A stretch of 6,488 nt of DNA from Ignavibacteriales bacterium (lineage in GTDB: Bacteria > Bacteroidota > Ignavibacteria > Ignavibacteriales > Melioribacteraceae), in contig JALWSN010000261.1 of NCBI GenBank assembly GCA_027080245.1, positions 1-6,488 on the forward strand. Direction: 5' to 3'. The notes beneath the pieces are model-generated. The model had not been told where the DNA came from and did not search any database. It saw only the letters and a list, made by a program, of their open reading frames with translations. The position numbers and the translations under genes were made by a program. Positions 1 through 6,463 of the stretch are shown one piece after another; within the stretch, counting starts at the first letter, position 1; each line of letters begins with the position of its first letter.

Positions 1-233
1 CAAAAACCGAAGATGAAATTTTGCAAAATCTGCAAGAGTACAAAAAAGACAAAACTCTAATTTTAATTAGCCACAGAATTTCCACGGTTAAGAACGCGGA
101 CAGAATTTTCGTTCTGGAAGATGGCGTAATAATAGAGGAAGGCTCGCACGACGAGTTGCTTGAGCTCGAAGGCTTTTACGCAAGTTTGCACAGGAAACAA
201 CAGCTGGAAAAAGAATTAGCGGAAATAAAATGA
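1..233 (+). CDS. ABC exporter half-transporter, C-terminal end of ATPase domain (5' truncated)
   Basis: Only the last 76 or so residues are in the window; the reading frame is open from base 3 and the true start lies to the left. The visible part is the tail of a nucleotide-binding domain: KTEDEIL, typical of the stretch just after the D-loop, then the switch (H-loop) segment ISHRIST with its histidine at bases 72-74, then VLEDGVIIEEGSHDELL, the usual closing strand of exporter-type ATPase domains. A lysine/glutamate-rich tail ends the protein. Its stop overlaps the next start as ATGA at 230-233, so the two half-transporters are probably translationally coupled and assemble as one heterodimer in the inner membrane. 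Family membership is clear. The substrate, the membrane domain, and the Walker A, Walker B and signature motifs cannot be seen. The gene could belong to a lipid, peptide or multidrug exporter. Confidence 0.9.
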   Translation, partial: KTEDEILQNLQEYKKDKTLILISHRISTVKNADRIFVLEDGVIIEEGSHDELLELEGFYASLHRKQQLEKELAEIK

Positions 234-2014
234 AAAATGTTGGAGATGAAATAATAGGCAAAGCTTACGATTCGAAGTTAATGAAGCGGCTGCTGGCTTA
301 CGTTAAACCTTACAAAAAATACGTCGCGCTTGCAATTGTACTAAACTTAATAGTGGCAGGGCTGGGGCCGCTAAGACCCTACTTAACAAAAATTGCAATC
401 GACAGCGAAATTGCAAAAGGGAACTACCGCGGGCTTTTAATAATCAGTTCTTTAATGCTGCTTTCGCTGTTGCTGCAATCCGTTATTCAATACGGCTTAA
501 CTTACTACACGCAGTTAATGGGACAAAAGATAATTTACGACATCAGAGTTAAATTATTTTCGCATGTTCAAAGTCTGGCGTTAAAGTTCTTTGACAAAAC
601 GCCCGTTGGCAGATTGGTTACCCGCGTAACCAACGATGTGGAAGCTCTTAACTCACTCTTTTCGTCGGGAATCGTAATGATTTTTAGCGACATTTTCATT
701 ATTGTTTGGATTCTTATTTTCATGTTTTCGCTTTCAGTAAAGCTTTCGCTGGTAACGCTTTCCGCCTTACCATTTTTAATTTACGCAACGTTTCTTTTCC
801 GAAAGAAAGTACGCATAGCTTACCGAGAAGTTCGAGCTCAACTTGCAAGATTGAATTCGTTCATGCAAGAACACATCACGGGAATGAATATTGTGCAATT
901 GTTCGCAAAAGAAAAAATTGAAGAGGAAAAATTTTCTCAAATAAACGCCGCTCACAAAGAAGCTCACGTAAAATCCATTTTTTATTACGCAATATTTTTT
1001 CCTGTCGTTGAAATAATAAATTCTCTTTCGGTAGCATTAATTATCTGGTACGGCGGGGGCAAAGTAATTCAAAGCCAAATGACAATTGGTGTGTTGTTTG
1101 CCTTCATTCAGTTTACGGAAATGTTCTTTCGTCCAATCAGAGACCTTTCGGAAAAGTACAACATATTACAAACCGCAATGGCTTCTTCGGAAAGAATTTT
1201 CAAATTGTTGGATGCGCATGAAAGAGTCGAGAACAAGAGCGCTTCCGTAAAGCCCAATAAAATCAATGGGGAAATAGAATTCGAAAACGTCTGGTTCGCT
1301 TACGACGGGGAAAATTACATATTAAAAGATTTAAGTTTTAAGATTGCTCCGGGGGAAACTGTAGCAATAGTGGGCGCAACGGGAGCGGGCAAAACAAGCG
1401 TCATTAATCTTCTTCTAAGGCTTTACGACGTTCAAAAAGGTTCCGTAAAAATTGACGGCGTCGACGTTAGGGAATTTGACAAACAAACTTTAAGACGATA
1501 TATTTCCGTTGTGCTGCAAGACGTATTTTTATTTAGCGGCACAATTAAATCGAATATTAACTTAAACAACGATCTTATTAGCGACAAAAAAATTTTAGAG
1601 GCGGCAAATTCCGTAGGAGTAACTAAATTCGTTAGTAATTTTAAAAACGGTTTGAACGAAGAGTTAAAAGAGAAGGGCGCTTCGCTAAGCGTAGGGCAGA
1701 AACAACTGATTTCATTCGCTCGCGCTTTAGCGTTCGATCCTAAAATTCTAATTTTGGACGAAGCCACTTCGAGCGTTGATACTGAAACGGAACTTTTAAT
1801 TCAAGGGGCAATAGAAAAGATGTTAAAAAGCAAAACTTCGATTGTAATAGCTCACAGGCTTTCCACAATTCAAAAATCGGACAAAATTTTAGTAATGCAC
1901 AAGGGCAGGTTAAGAGAAACGGGAACTCATCAGGAACTGCTTGCCAAAAAAGGAATTTATTACAAACTTTACCAGTTGCAATACAAAGATCAATCAATAT
2001 TGAAAACAGCTTAA
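230..2014 (+). CDS. ABC exporter half-transporter (membrane domain plus ATPase), probable heterodimer subunit
   Basis: This is a full-length 594-residue type IV (MsbA/MDR-like) half-transporter. Residues about 30-305 form the membrane domain, with hydrophobic segments near 30-52, 68-90, 146-166, 170-190, 250-275 and 281-302. The ATPase domain follows: A-loop Y358, Walker A GATGAGKTS (382-390, K388), Q-loop Q430, signature LSVGQ (486-490), Walker B ILILDE (506-511) with catalytic E511, D-loop SSVD (514-517) and switch H542. All catalytic residues are present. The signature has valine in place of the first glycine of LSGGQ. In known heterodimeric exporters such as TM287/288 the catalytically competent subunit carries the altered signature, which fits here. 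The gene overlaps the preceding half-transporter by four bases and has no strong ribosome site of its own, suggesting translational coupling. fbp follows 17 bases after its stop. The substrate is unknown; multidrug, lipid or peptide export are all possible. Confidence 0.93.
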   Translation: MKNVGDEIIGKAYDSKLMKRLLAYVKPYKKYVALAIVLNLIVAGLGPLRPYLTKIAIDSEIAKGNYRGLLIISSLMLLSLLLQSVIQYGLTYYTQLMGQKIIYDIRVKLFSHVQSLALKFFDKTPVGRLVTRVTNDVEALNSLFSSGIVMIFSDIFIIVWILIFMFSLSVKLSLVTLSALPFLIYATFLFRKKVRIAYREVRAQLARLNSFMQEHITGMNIVQLFAKEKIEEEKFSQINAAHKEAHVKSIFYYAIFFPVVEIINSLSVALIIWYGGGKVIQSQMTIGVLFAFIQFTEMFFRPIRDLSEKYNILQTAMASSERIFKLLDAHERVENKSASVKPNKINGEIEFENVWFAYDGENYILKDLSFKIAPGETVAIVGATGAGKTSVINLLLRLYDVQKGSVKIDGVDVREFDKQTLRRYISVVLQDVFLFSGTIKSNINLNNDLISDKKILEAANSVGVTKFVSNFKNGLNEELKEKGASLSVGQKQLISFARALAFDPKILILDEATSSVDTETELLIQGAIEKMLKSKTSIVIAHRLSTIQKSDKILVMHKGRLRETGTHQELLAKKGIYYKLYQLQYKDQSILKTA

Positions 2015-2020
2015 AAAACC

Positions 2021-2027
2021 AAGGAGG
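2021..2027 (+). promoter_or_regulatory. Strong Shine-Dalgarno site of fbp
   Basis: AAGGAGG lies four bases before the ATG at 2032, inside the 17-base gap after the ABC gene. It fixes the fbp start at 2032 rather than the second methionine (codon 6). It also indicates efficient independent initiation inside a shared transcript. Confidence 0.8.
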
Positions 2028-2031
2028 AATA

Positions 2032-3051
2032 ATGAAACAAAGTTTCATGACGCTTCAGCGCCATATTATTGAAGAGGAGCGGAGACACCCGCAAGCGACG
2101 GGCGAGCTTTCGAGCCTGCTGTGGGACTTATCTCTGGCGACAAAAGTGATTTCGTTGGAAGTAAACAAGGCGGGACTGGTTGACATATTGGGCTTTACCG
2201 GCGAGGAAAACATTCACGGAGAGGAAGTAAAAAAATTAGACCGTTTCGCTCACGAGATGATGATTCGCGCAATGGACCACGGCGGGCATCTTTGCGTAAT
2301 GGCTTCCGAGGAAGAGGACAACATTATTCACATTCCAAAGAACAAAAAGATTGGCAAGTACGTTCTGATGTTCGACCCGTTGGACGGCTCGTCGAACATT
2401 GACGCCAACGTTTCCATCGGGACAATTTTTTCAATTTACAAAAGAGTTACGCCCGACGGCAAGCCGGGAACCGTTGAAGATTGCCTGCAACCGGGCGTTA
2501 AACAGGTTGCTGCCGGTTACACAATTTACGGATCGAGCACAATGCTGGTTTACACCACCGGGCACGGCGTTCACGGTTTTACGCTCGATCCGGCTTTCGG
2601 CGAGTATTTGCTTTCTCACCCAAACATTCAAATACCCAAGAAAGGAAAAATTTACAGTATCAACGAAGGCAATTACAAATACTGGCATCCGGGGCTAAAG
2701 AAGTACATTAAATTTTTACAGAAGGACGAAGACCCAGAGGAAAAACCTTACTCTGCAAGGTACATCGGCTCGATGGTGGCAGACTTGCACAGAAACTTGC
2801 TTTACGGCGGAATCTTCATGTACCCTGCGGACAAACGCCATCCCAACGGCAAGCTAAGGTTAATGTACGAATGCAATCCGATGGCGATGATCGTTGAATC
2901 CGCCGGCGGAAGAGCTACCGACGGCAAAAACAGGATTTTGGAAATCCAGCCTGAAAGCATTCATCAGCGCGTGCCTATTTTTATTGGCAGCGAGGAAGAC
3001 GTCTTACTTGCTGAAAAGTTCTTACGCGAAGCCGAGGTGGAAGCCGTTTAA
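2032..3051 (+). CDS. fbp: Fructose-1,6-bisphosphatase, class I
   Basis: The enzyme hydrolyses fructose 1,6-bisphosphate to fructose 6-phosphate and phosphate in the cytosol, a committed step of gluconeogenesis (and of sugar-phosphate regeneration where such a cycle exists). At 339 residues it has the usual length of the class I family (E. coli Fbp is about 332). Visible landmarks are QATGELSSLL (21-30), the acidic SEEED metal site (92-96), the hallmark FDPLDGSSNID (114-124) with metal ligands D115 and D118, GSSTMLVYTTG (167-177), YSINEGNY (208-215), the ARYIGSMVADLHRN substrate segment (242-255), and KLRLMYECNP (274-283) with metal ligand E280. No key residue appears lost. It is preceded by two ABC exporter genes on the same strand with a 17-base gap, so it is probably cotranscribed. 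A strong hairpin terminator starts 18 bases after the stop. Its base composition is higher in G+C than the ABC gene (31 of 60 bases at 2101-2160 against 19 of 60 at 1501-1560). Confidence 0.97.
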   Translation: MKQSFMTLQRHIIEEERRHPQATGELSSLLWDLSLATKVISLEVNKAGLVDILGFTGEENIHGEEVKKLDRFAHEMMIRAMDHGGHLCVMASEEEDNIIHIPKNKKIGKYVLMFDPLDGSSNIDANVSIGTIFSIYKRVTPDGKPGTVEDCLQPGVKQVAAGYTIYGSSTMLVYTTGHGVHGFTLDPAFGEYLLSHPNIQIPKKGKIYSINEGNYKYWHPGLKKYIKFLQKDEDPEEKPYSARYIGSMVADLHRNLLYGGIFMYPADKRHPNGKLRLMYECNPMAMIVESAGGRATDGKNRILEIQPESIHQRVPIFIGSEEDVLLAEKFLREAEVEAV

Positions 3052-3069
3052 CTTTAGCAATTAATCAAC

Positions 3070-3103
3070 AAAAAAGCGGCTTGAACTTTCGAGCCGCTTT
3101 TTT
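3070..3103. terminator. Bidirectional rho-independent terminator between fbp and the Rrf2 gene
   Basis: A nine-base-pair stem (3076-3084 with 3089-3097, one G-T pair, core GCGGCT/AGCCGC) closes a four-base loop. It is flanked by six A's on the left (3070-3075) and six T's on the right (3098-3103). Read on the plus strand it ends fbp; read on the minus strand the A tract becomes the U tract for the mer-side transcript. The genes on either side converge, which fits a shared terminator. Confidence 0.88.
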
Positions 3104-3184
3104 ATTAAATCACATCCGTCAAAAATAAATCGAATCACAATCCGTTTTGAACGGAAGCACATTAAATACAAATTCTAAAAGGAA

Positions 3185-3616
3185 TTATATTTTCAACAGT
3201 TTGGAAACGGTTTTTTCTTTTAATTGTTCTAATGATTCTTTTGAGAGCATTTCGTAAGTTTCTTCCCTAATCTTTCCCCACGTTTCGTGAACTGGGCAGG
3301 GTTCTTCCGAAGAGCAGCCCGGAAAGCCCAAAACGCATTTATTGAATATTTCCAAGCCGTCGATAGCTTTGACTATGTCGATTAATTTTATTTGGCTTGG
3401 CCTTTTTGCCAAGTAAAATCCGCCTTTCTTTCCCTTCTTCGATCCCACAATACCCGAGTAAGTAAGTTTCTGAAGCATCTTCGAAACAAATTCTTTCGGG
3501 ACTTTCAGCTCCTTGGAAATATCGGTTGCTTTGTAAATTATTTTGTCCTTTTTAATGGAAAGGAAAAGCACCGCTTGCAAAGCTATTTCGCACTGTTTGG
3601 AAAATATTACTGTCAT
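3185..3616 (-). CDS. Rrf2-family transcriptional regulator, probably iron-sulfur cluster binding
   Basis: With the ATG at 3616 this is a 143-residue cytosolic DNA-binding protein. It opens MTVIFSKQCEIALQAVLFLS, the standard Rrf2 start. A winged helix-turn-helix follows at about 29-72 (ATDISKELKVPKEFVSKML, then the wing near KKGKKGGFYLA), and then DIVKAIDG (80-87). Three cysteines, C94, C101 and C107 in CVLGFPGCSSEEPCPVH, match the cluster-ligand pattern of IscR, NsrR and RsrR relatives. The family senses iron-sulfur status, nitric oxide, redox state or sulfur metabolites; which one applies here cannot be told. The frame stays open upstream to a TTG at 3670, but a probable promoter lies over that stretch and the family N-terminus fits the ATG. 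The ribosome site is weak: AAAGGA lies about 17 bases before the ATG. The gene lies behind merA on the same strand and may be partly cotranscribed. Confidence 0.9.
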   Translation of the reverse strand: MTVIFSKQCEIALQAVLFLSIKKDKIIYKATDISKELKVPKEFVSKMLQKLTYSGIVGSKKGKKGGFYLAKRPSQIKLIDIVKAIDGLEIFNKCVLGFPGCSSEEPCPVHETWGKIREETYEMLSKESLEQLKEKTVSKLLKI

Positions 3617-3639
3617 CTTAAAAAGAATTTTTTGTCCTT

Positions 3640-3670
3640 TAAAGATAAACTTGACTTGGGAATAATTCAA
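3640..3670 (-). promoter_or_regulatory. Possible Bacteroidota-type promoter of the Rrf2 gene, with an overlapping inverted repeat
   Basis: Read on the minus strand, TTG at 3670-3668 is followed after 20 bases by TATCTTTA at 3647-3640. The Bacteroidota vegetative promoter is TTG, 19-21 bases, then TAnnTTTG, so this matches at every fixed position except the last G. Transcription would start around 3633-3636, giving a leader of roughly 20 bases before the ATG at 3616. Arms CTTGA (3671-3667) and TCAAG (3654-3650), 12 bases apart, cover the upstream element and could be an operator. This is inference from short motifs. Confidence 0.4.
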
Positions 3671-3682
3671 GAGTGAAATAGT

Positions 3683-3716
3683 AAAAAATATTTTTTTATT
3701 ATTTTAACGGTAAAAT
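3683..3716 (-). terminator. Weak AT-rich hairpin after merA, possible leaky terminator
   Basis: Just after the merA stop on the minus strand, ATTTTA and TAAAAT (3716-3711 and 3706-3701) pair around a four-base loop. An A-run, then a run of six T's (3688-3683), follow about 12 bases later; the A6-TA-T6 stretch is itself a palindrome. There is no GC in the stem and the T run is not adjacent to it, so any termination would be weak, allowing read-through into the Rrf2 gene. Confidence 0.25.
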
Positions 3717-3723
3717 TATTTAT

Positions 3724-5388
3724 TTAAACAGCGCAACAACTTAATTTGCCAACGTCTTTTTCGAAGCCAATAGCGGCTAACTTAACGCCTTCGGACAACG
3801 TAAGATAAGGGTGAAACAGCCCCTTCATTTCTTTAACAGTTATTCCGTATTTAATTGCAATTGAAATTTCCATTAACAACTCCGAACCTTCGGGCGCAAG
3901 GATCCTTGCTCCAAGCAATTTATCCGTATTTTTTTCTCTGATTAACTTAATGAATCCTTTGGTGTTTCTTGCCGCAATTGAACGGGGCACATCCTTGAGA
4001 CGAATGATGGAGACTTCATAATCTACATTATTTTCACTGGCTTGATTCTCGTCCATTCCCACTCCAGCAAGTTGGGGATCAGTAAAAATGACCCAAGGAA
4101 AAACAGAATAATCTTTCTTTTTAGGGGTTTCGCCAAACATATTCTCAACCGCGAGGGCTCCTTCGTAAGCGGCCGAGTAAACAAACAAATATTCACCAGT
4201 AACATCTCCCGCCGCAAAAATGTTTTTTACTGTTGTTTGAAGATATTCGTTCGTTTTAACGAAATCACGTCCGTGCATTTTAACGCCAAGTTCTTTCAAT
4301 CCAAATCCGGGGGCGTTGCCGCAGCGGCCTGTAGCGACAAATAGATGACTGCCTTCAATTATTTGCGGTTGGTCTTTTACCAAGGCTTCTACCACAATAT
4401 TGTTTCCGTTACTTCTAATTGAATTAATCCTTGCTCCCGTCTTAATTTTCACGCCTTCTTCATTCATAAATTCGCTTAGCATTTCAGTTACGTCAGGCAT
4501 TTCGTTTGGCAATATTCTTAAGGAACGTTGCAACACCGTTACTTTAGAGCCCAGCCTTGTAAATAGCTGCGCGTTTTCCAAAGCGATGTAACGCCCTCCT
4601 AAGATAATCAAATGTTCCGGTAGCCTGTCTAATTTGTAGAGGGTCTCGTTGGTTAAATAGTTAACGTCTTTTAACCCTTGAATATCCGGGACAAACGTTT
4701 TTGCGCCCGTGGCTATTAAAATATATTTAGCGGAGTATTTTTTGCCTTCCGCCTCAACCGTAGTTGGATTAATTACTTTTGCGTAGGCTTCAATAATTGT
4801 AACGTTCTCGTCGTCCTTCAAAACGTCAATGTATTTGTGTTCACGTAATTCTTCAACCAATCTCCCGTTTTGTGCAACCAATTCTTGAAAGTCAAGCCCC
4901 CCGCCATTTGAGTAAATTCCCGGAAAATCCGGATCTTTAAGAATTCGCATTTTCTCTGCCGCTCTAATTAAATTTTTTGAAGGTACGCAACCGACGTTAA
5001 CGCAAGTGCCGCCAATTGGCAAGCCTGCGTTAATCATTAAAGTTCTTTTGCCCAGCTCACTTGCTTTAATTGCGGCAGCAAATGCCGCGGAACCGCCACC
5101 AACAATGATTAAATCGAAATCAAACTCACCGTCCTCTTCAGGCAAAGTAACTTCCGGAGACTCCGTTTTTTCGTCCACTACTTTGTAATGCCCCGTAGAA
5201 TTAATAGCTTCGATTATTTCCGCTCTCGTTACCTTTTGAGGATCGAATTTAAATTCGCCTTCTTTTTTCGGGTAACTAACCGAGTTGTAAACTATGCCGT
5301 TCAATCGGGAAACTTTTTTACTTATTGTTATTGCGCAATGGTCGCAGGTCATTCCGCTAATTTTTAATTTTATTTTTTCAAACTTCAT
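3724..5388 (-). CDS. merA: Mercury(II) reductase with N-terminal metal-binding domain
   Basis: MerA is a cytosolic FAD flavoenzyme that uses NADPH to reduce Hg(II) to volatile Hg(0). It has 554 residues, near the length of Tn501 MerA. Residues 5-70 are a heavy-metal-associated domain with GMTCDHC (C15, C18), joined by an acidic linker to the disulfide-oxidoreductase core. The core shows the FAD-binding GGGSAA (97-102), the redox-active GGTCVNVGCVPSK (C129, C134), IATGA (225-229), an NAD(P)-binding motif LGGRYIALE (263-271) and AAGD (392-395). The end is diagnostic of MerA against other family members: HPYLTLSEGVKLAA (526-539), then the C-terminal Cys pair C551-C552 that hands Hg(II) to the active site. 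The start overlaps the merTP stop as ATGA, with AGGAAG (5400-5395) six bases upstream. Expression is expected from the merR-proximal promoter. No MerB (organomercurial lyase) is seen in the window. Confidence 0.97.
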   Translation of the reverse strand: MKFEKIKLKISGMTCDHCAITISKKVSRLNGIVYNSVSYPKKEGEFKFDPQKVTRAEIIEAINSTGHYKVVDEKTESPEVTLPEEDGEFDFDLIIVGGGSAAFAAAIKASELGKRTLMINAGLPIGGTCVNVGCVPSKNLIRAAEKMRILKDPDFPGIYSNGGGLDFQELVAQNGRLVEELREHKYIDVLKDDENVTIIEAYAKVINPTTVEAEGKKYSAKYILIATGAKTFVPDIQGLKDVNYLTNETLYKLDRLPEHLIILGGRYIALENAQLFTRLGSKVTVLQRSLRILPNEMPDVTEMLSEFMNEEGVKIKTGARINSIRSNGNNIVVEALVKDQPQIIEGSHLFVATGRCGNAPGFGLKELGVKMHGRDFVKTNEYLQTTVKNIFAAGDVTGEYLFVYSAAYEGALAVENMFGETPKKKDYSVFPWVIFTDPQLAGVGMDENQASENNVDYEVSIIRLKDVPRSIAARNTKGFIKLIREKNTDKLLGARILAPEGSELLMEISIAIKYGITVKEMKGLFHPYLTLSEGVKLAAIGFEKDVGKLSCCAV

Positions 5389-6020
5389 TTAACGCTTCCT
5401 TTTATTTTTTGTTTTTTCAATTCGCTAATCTTTTCTACTTTGTATCCAGTCTTTTGTTCAACGGCTTTCTTGAGCATTTCCAGATTCACTTTATTTTTAT
5501 CGTATTCTACAATAGCTGCACCTGTTTTGTAAGACGAATTTGCTTTTACAACTCCTTTTACTGATTTCAAAGCATAATTTATTGAAGCTTCGCAACCTGT
5601 GCAAGTCATTCCCGCAACTTCCAATTTAGCCTTAACAATGTTAGGATGATTAATGTTCACAGCCATTTTTGCGTTCGGAAAAATTGACTTTGAATAATAT
5701 GGAAAAGTAATCAGGCTTACGGAAACAAACGCGACAATCCACAAAAAGCTTTTCGAATTAATAAATTTTTTTCTGCTCGATTCATCTTCGCAATCGCATT
5801 CGATTTCCGCTTTCTTTGGTTTGTAAGCATCATAAAAAGCGTAGCCTAAAAATATTGCCGTAATAGCAATAAAATAAGGTCTGAATGGCTCCAAGAACGT
5901 AAAACTCGAAGCCGCGCCGCTAAGTCCGGCAACAATTGCTAAAACTGGCGTAATGCAGCACAAGGAAGCTAAAATAGCTGTTGCTATCGCTCCGTTGCCT
6001 AATAACTTATTTGATTTCAT
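5385..6020 (-). CDS. merTP: Fused mercuric transport protein MerTP (MerT membrane part plus MerP-like domain)
   Basis: This protein carries Hg(II) across the inner membrane and delivers it to MerA. Residue numbers here count from the preferred ATG at 6020 (211 residues). The MerT part has three membrane segments: about 6-34, containing the vicinal pair C21-C22 in LASLCCITPV; about 47-66, preceded by the MerT-typical LEPFRPYF; and about 91-112 (FLWIVAF...FPYY). Between the second and third lies ECDCED (C75, C77), standing where MerT has its cytoplasmic cysteine pair. From about 129 a heavy-metal-associated domain carries GMTCTGC (C140, C143). By MerT topology it would face the periplasm and replace free MerP. 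GGAG at 6029-6026 lies six bases before this ATG. An in-frame ATG at 6032, overlapping the merR stop by one base, would add four residues but has a poorer site. The merTP stop overlaps the merA start. Confidence 0.93.
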   Translation of the reverse strand: MKSNKLLGNGAIATAILASLCCITPVLAIVAGLSGAASSFTFLEPFRPYFIAITAIFLGYAFYDAYKPKKAEIECDCEDESSRKKFINSKSFLWIVAFVSVSLITFPYYSKSIFPNAKMAVNINHPNIVKAKLEVAGMTCTGCEASINYALKSVKGVVKANSSYKTGAAIVEYDKNKVNLEMLKKAVEQKTGYKVEKISELKKQKIKGSVK

Positions 6021-6025
6021 TTTGG

Positions 6026-6029
6026 ACTC
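6026..6029 (-). promoter_or_regulatory. Ribosome binding site that decides the merTP start
   Basis: GGAG on the minus strand lies six bases before the ATG at 6020. It also overlaps the alternative ATG at 6032-6030, whose own upstream bases show only a weak GAGAAA. This favours initiation at 6020, 11 bases beyond the merR stop. Confidence 0.6.
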
Positions 6030-6031
6030 CA

Positions 6032-6439
6032 TTATTGATTTTTCTCAATTACTTCCAGAATCGGGCACTCGTCGGAAGAGACTTCTTCGTGCACACACTG
6101 CCTAATTAATCTTAACAAAACTTTTTTAATATTTTTCAAGTCTCTTATTTTTTCTTCAATGTCTGTTAATCTACGTTCCGCCAAATGTTTAACGTCTCCG
6201 CAGGTTGATTTTGATTCAATCCTTAAGTTTAGCAACTCGTCAATTTCCTTAAGAGTAAAGCCAAGTTCTTTAGCTCTTTTAATGAACAGCAATCTCCTCA
6301 AATCGTCATCGTTGTAATACCTGTAGCCCGAGGGCAGCCTTTTGGGTTTCGGCATTATTTTAATTCTTTCGTAATACCGCAATGTTTCAACATTTACGCC
6401 AACTATTTTAGCAATCTCGCCAACTTTGTAGTTGTTCAT
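6032..6439 (-). CDS. merR: Mercury-responsive MerR-type transcriptional regulator
   Basis: MerR binds the mer operator as a dimer, represses without metal, and twists the long promoter spacer into an active form on binding Hg(II). The 135-residue protein has the MerR helix-turn-helix and wing at the N-terminus (YKVGEIAKIVGVNVETLRYYE at 4-24, then LPSGYRYYNDDDLRRL at 35-50), GFTLKEIDELL (60-70), a long dimerization helix (about 80-115) and an effector end. Cysteines C80, C115 and C125 correspond to C82, C117 and C126 of Tn501 MerR. The first spacing is identical (35) and the second is one residue longer, with CPIL matching the family's CPLI. The triad marks this as a true Hg(II) sensor rather than a CueR- or ZntR-type protein. 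The gene leads the operon and is cotranscribed with merTP and merA, so it should be autoregulated. AAGGA at 6452-6448 lies eight bases before the ATG. Confidence 0.94.
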   Translation of the reverse strand: MNNYKVGEIAKIVGVNVETLRYYERIKIMPKPKRLPSGYRYYNDDDLRRLLFIKRAKELGFTLKEIDELLNLRIESKSTCGDVKHLAERRLTDIEEKIRDLKNIKKVLLRLIRQCVHEEVSSDECPILEVIEKNQ

Positions 6440-6463
6440 TTTATTTTTCCTTAATTGCTATTA

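Noticed and set aside
1432..2048. Two minus-strand open frames of about 100 codons opposite the ABC ATPase domain.
   Set aside because: They mirror the conserved coding frame of the ABC gene, overlap each other, and show no independent protein features.
3141..3155. Hairpin TCCGTT-TTG-AACGGA between fbp and the Rrf2 gene, as a terminator for the Rrf2 gene.
   Set aside because: The stem is six pairs with no adjacent T run on either strand. The much stronger hairpin at 3070-3103 can end the minus-strand transcript.
3617..3670. A longer N-terminus for the Rrf2 protein starting at TTG 3670.
   Set aside because: The extra 18 residues do not fit the Rrf2 family start, there is no good ribosome site, and a probable promoter lies across this stretch.
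3392..3676. Plus-strand open frame opposite the Rrf2 gene.
   Set aside because: It is antisense to a clearly recognisable family protein, has no ribosome site and no recognisable domain.
4042..4344. Plus-strand open frame opposite merA.
   Set aside because: The frame is a by-product of merA codon use. The merA frame carries all the motifs and the operon signals.
6021..6032. merTP starting at the ATG at 6032, one base overlapping merR.
   Set aside because: GGAG at 6029-6026 is ideally spaced for the ATG at 6020 and the family alignment does not need the extra four residues. The call is not certain.
3724..6439. The mer operon as a recognisable transposon cargo.
   Set aside because: No transposase, resolvase, terminal inverted repeat or target duplication is visible in the window. 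Transfer remains possible but cannot be supported here.
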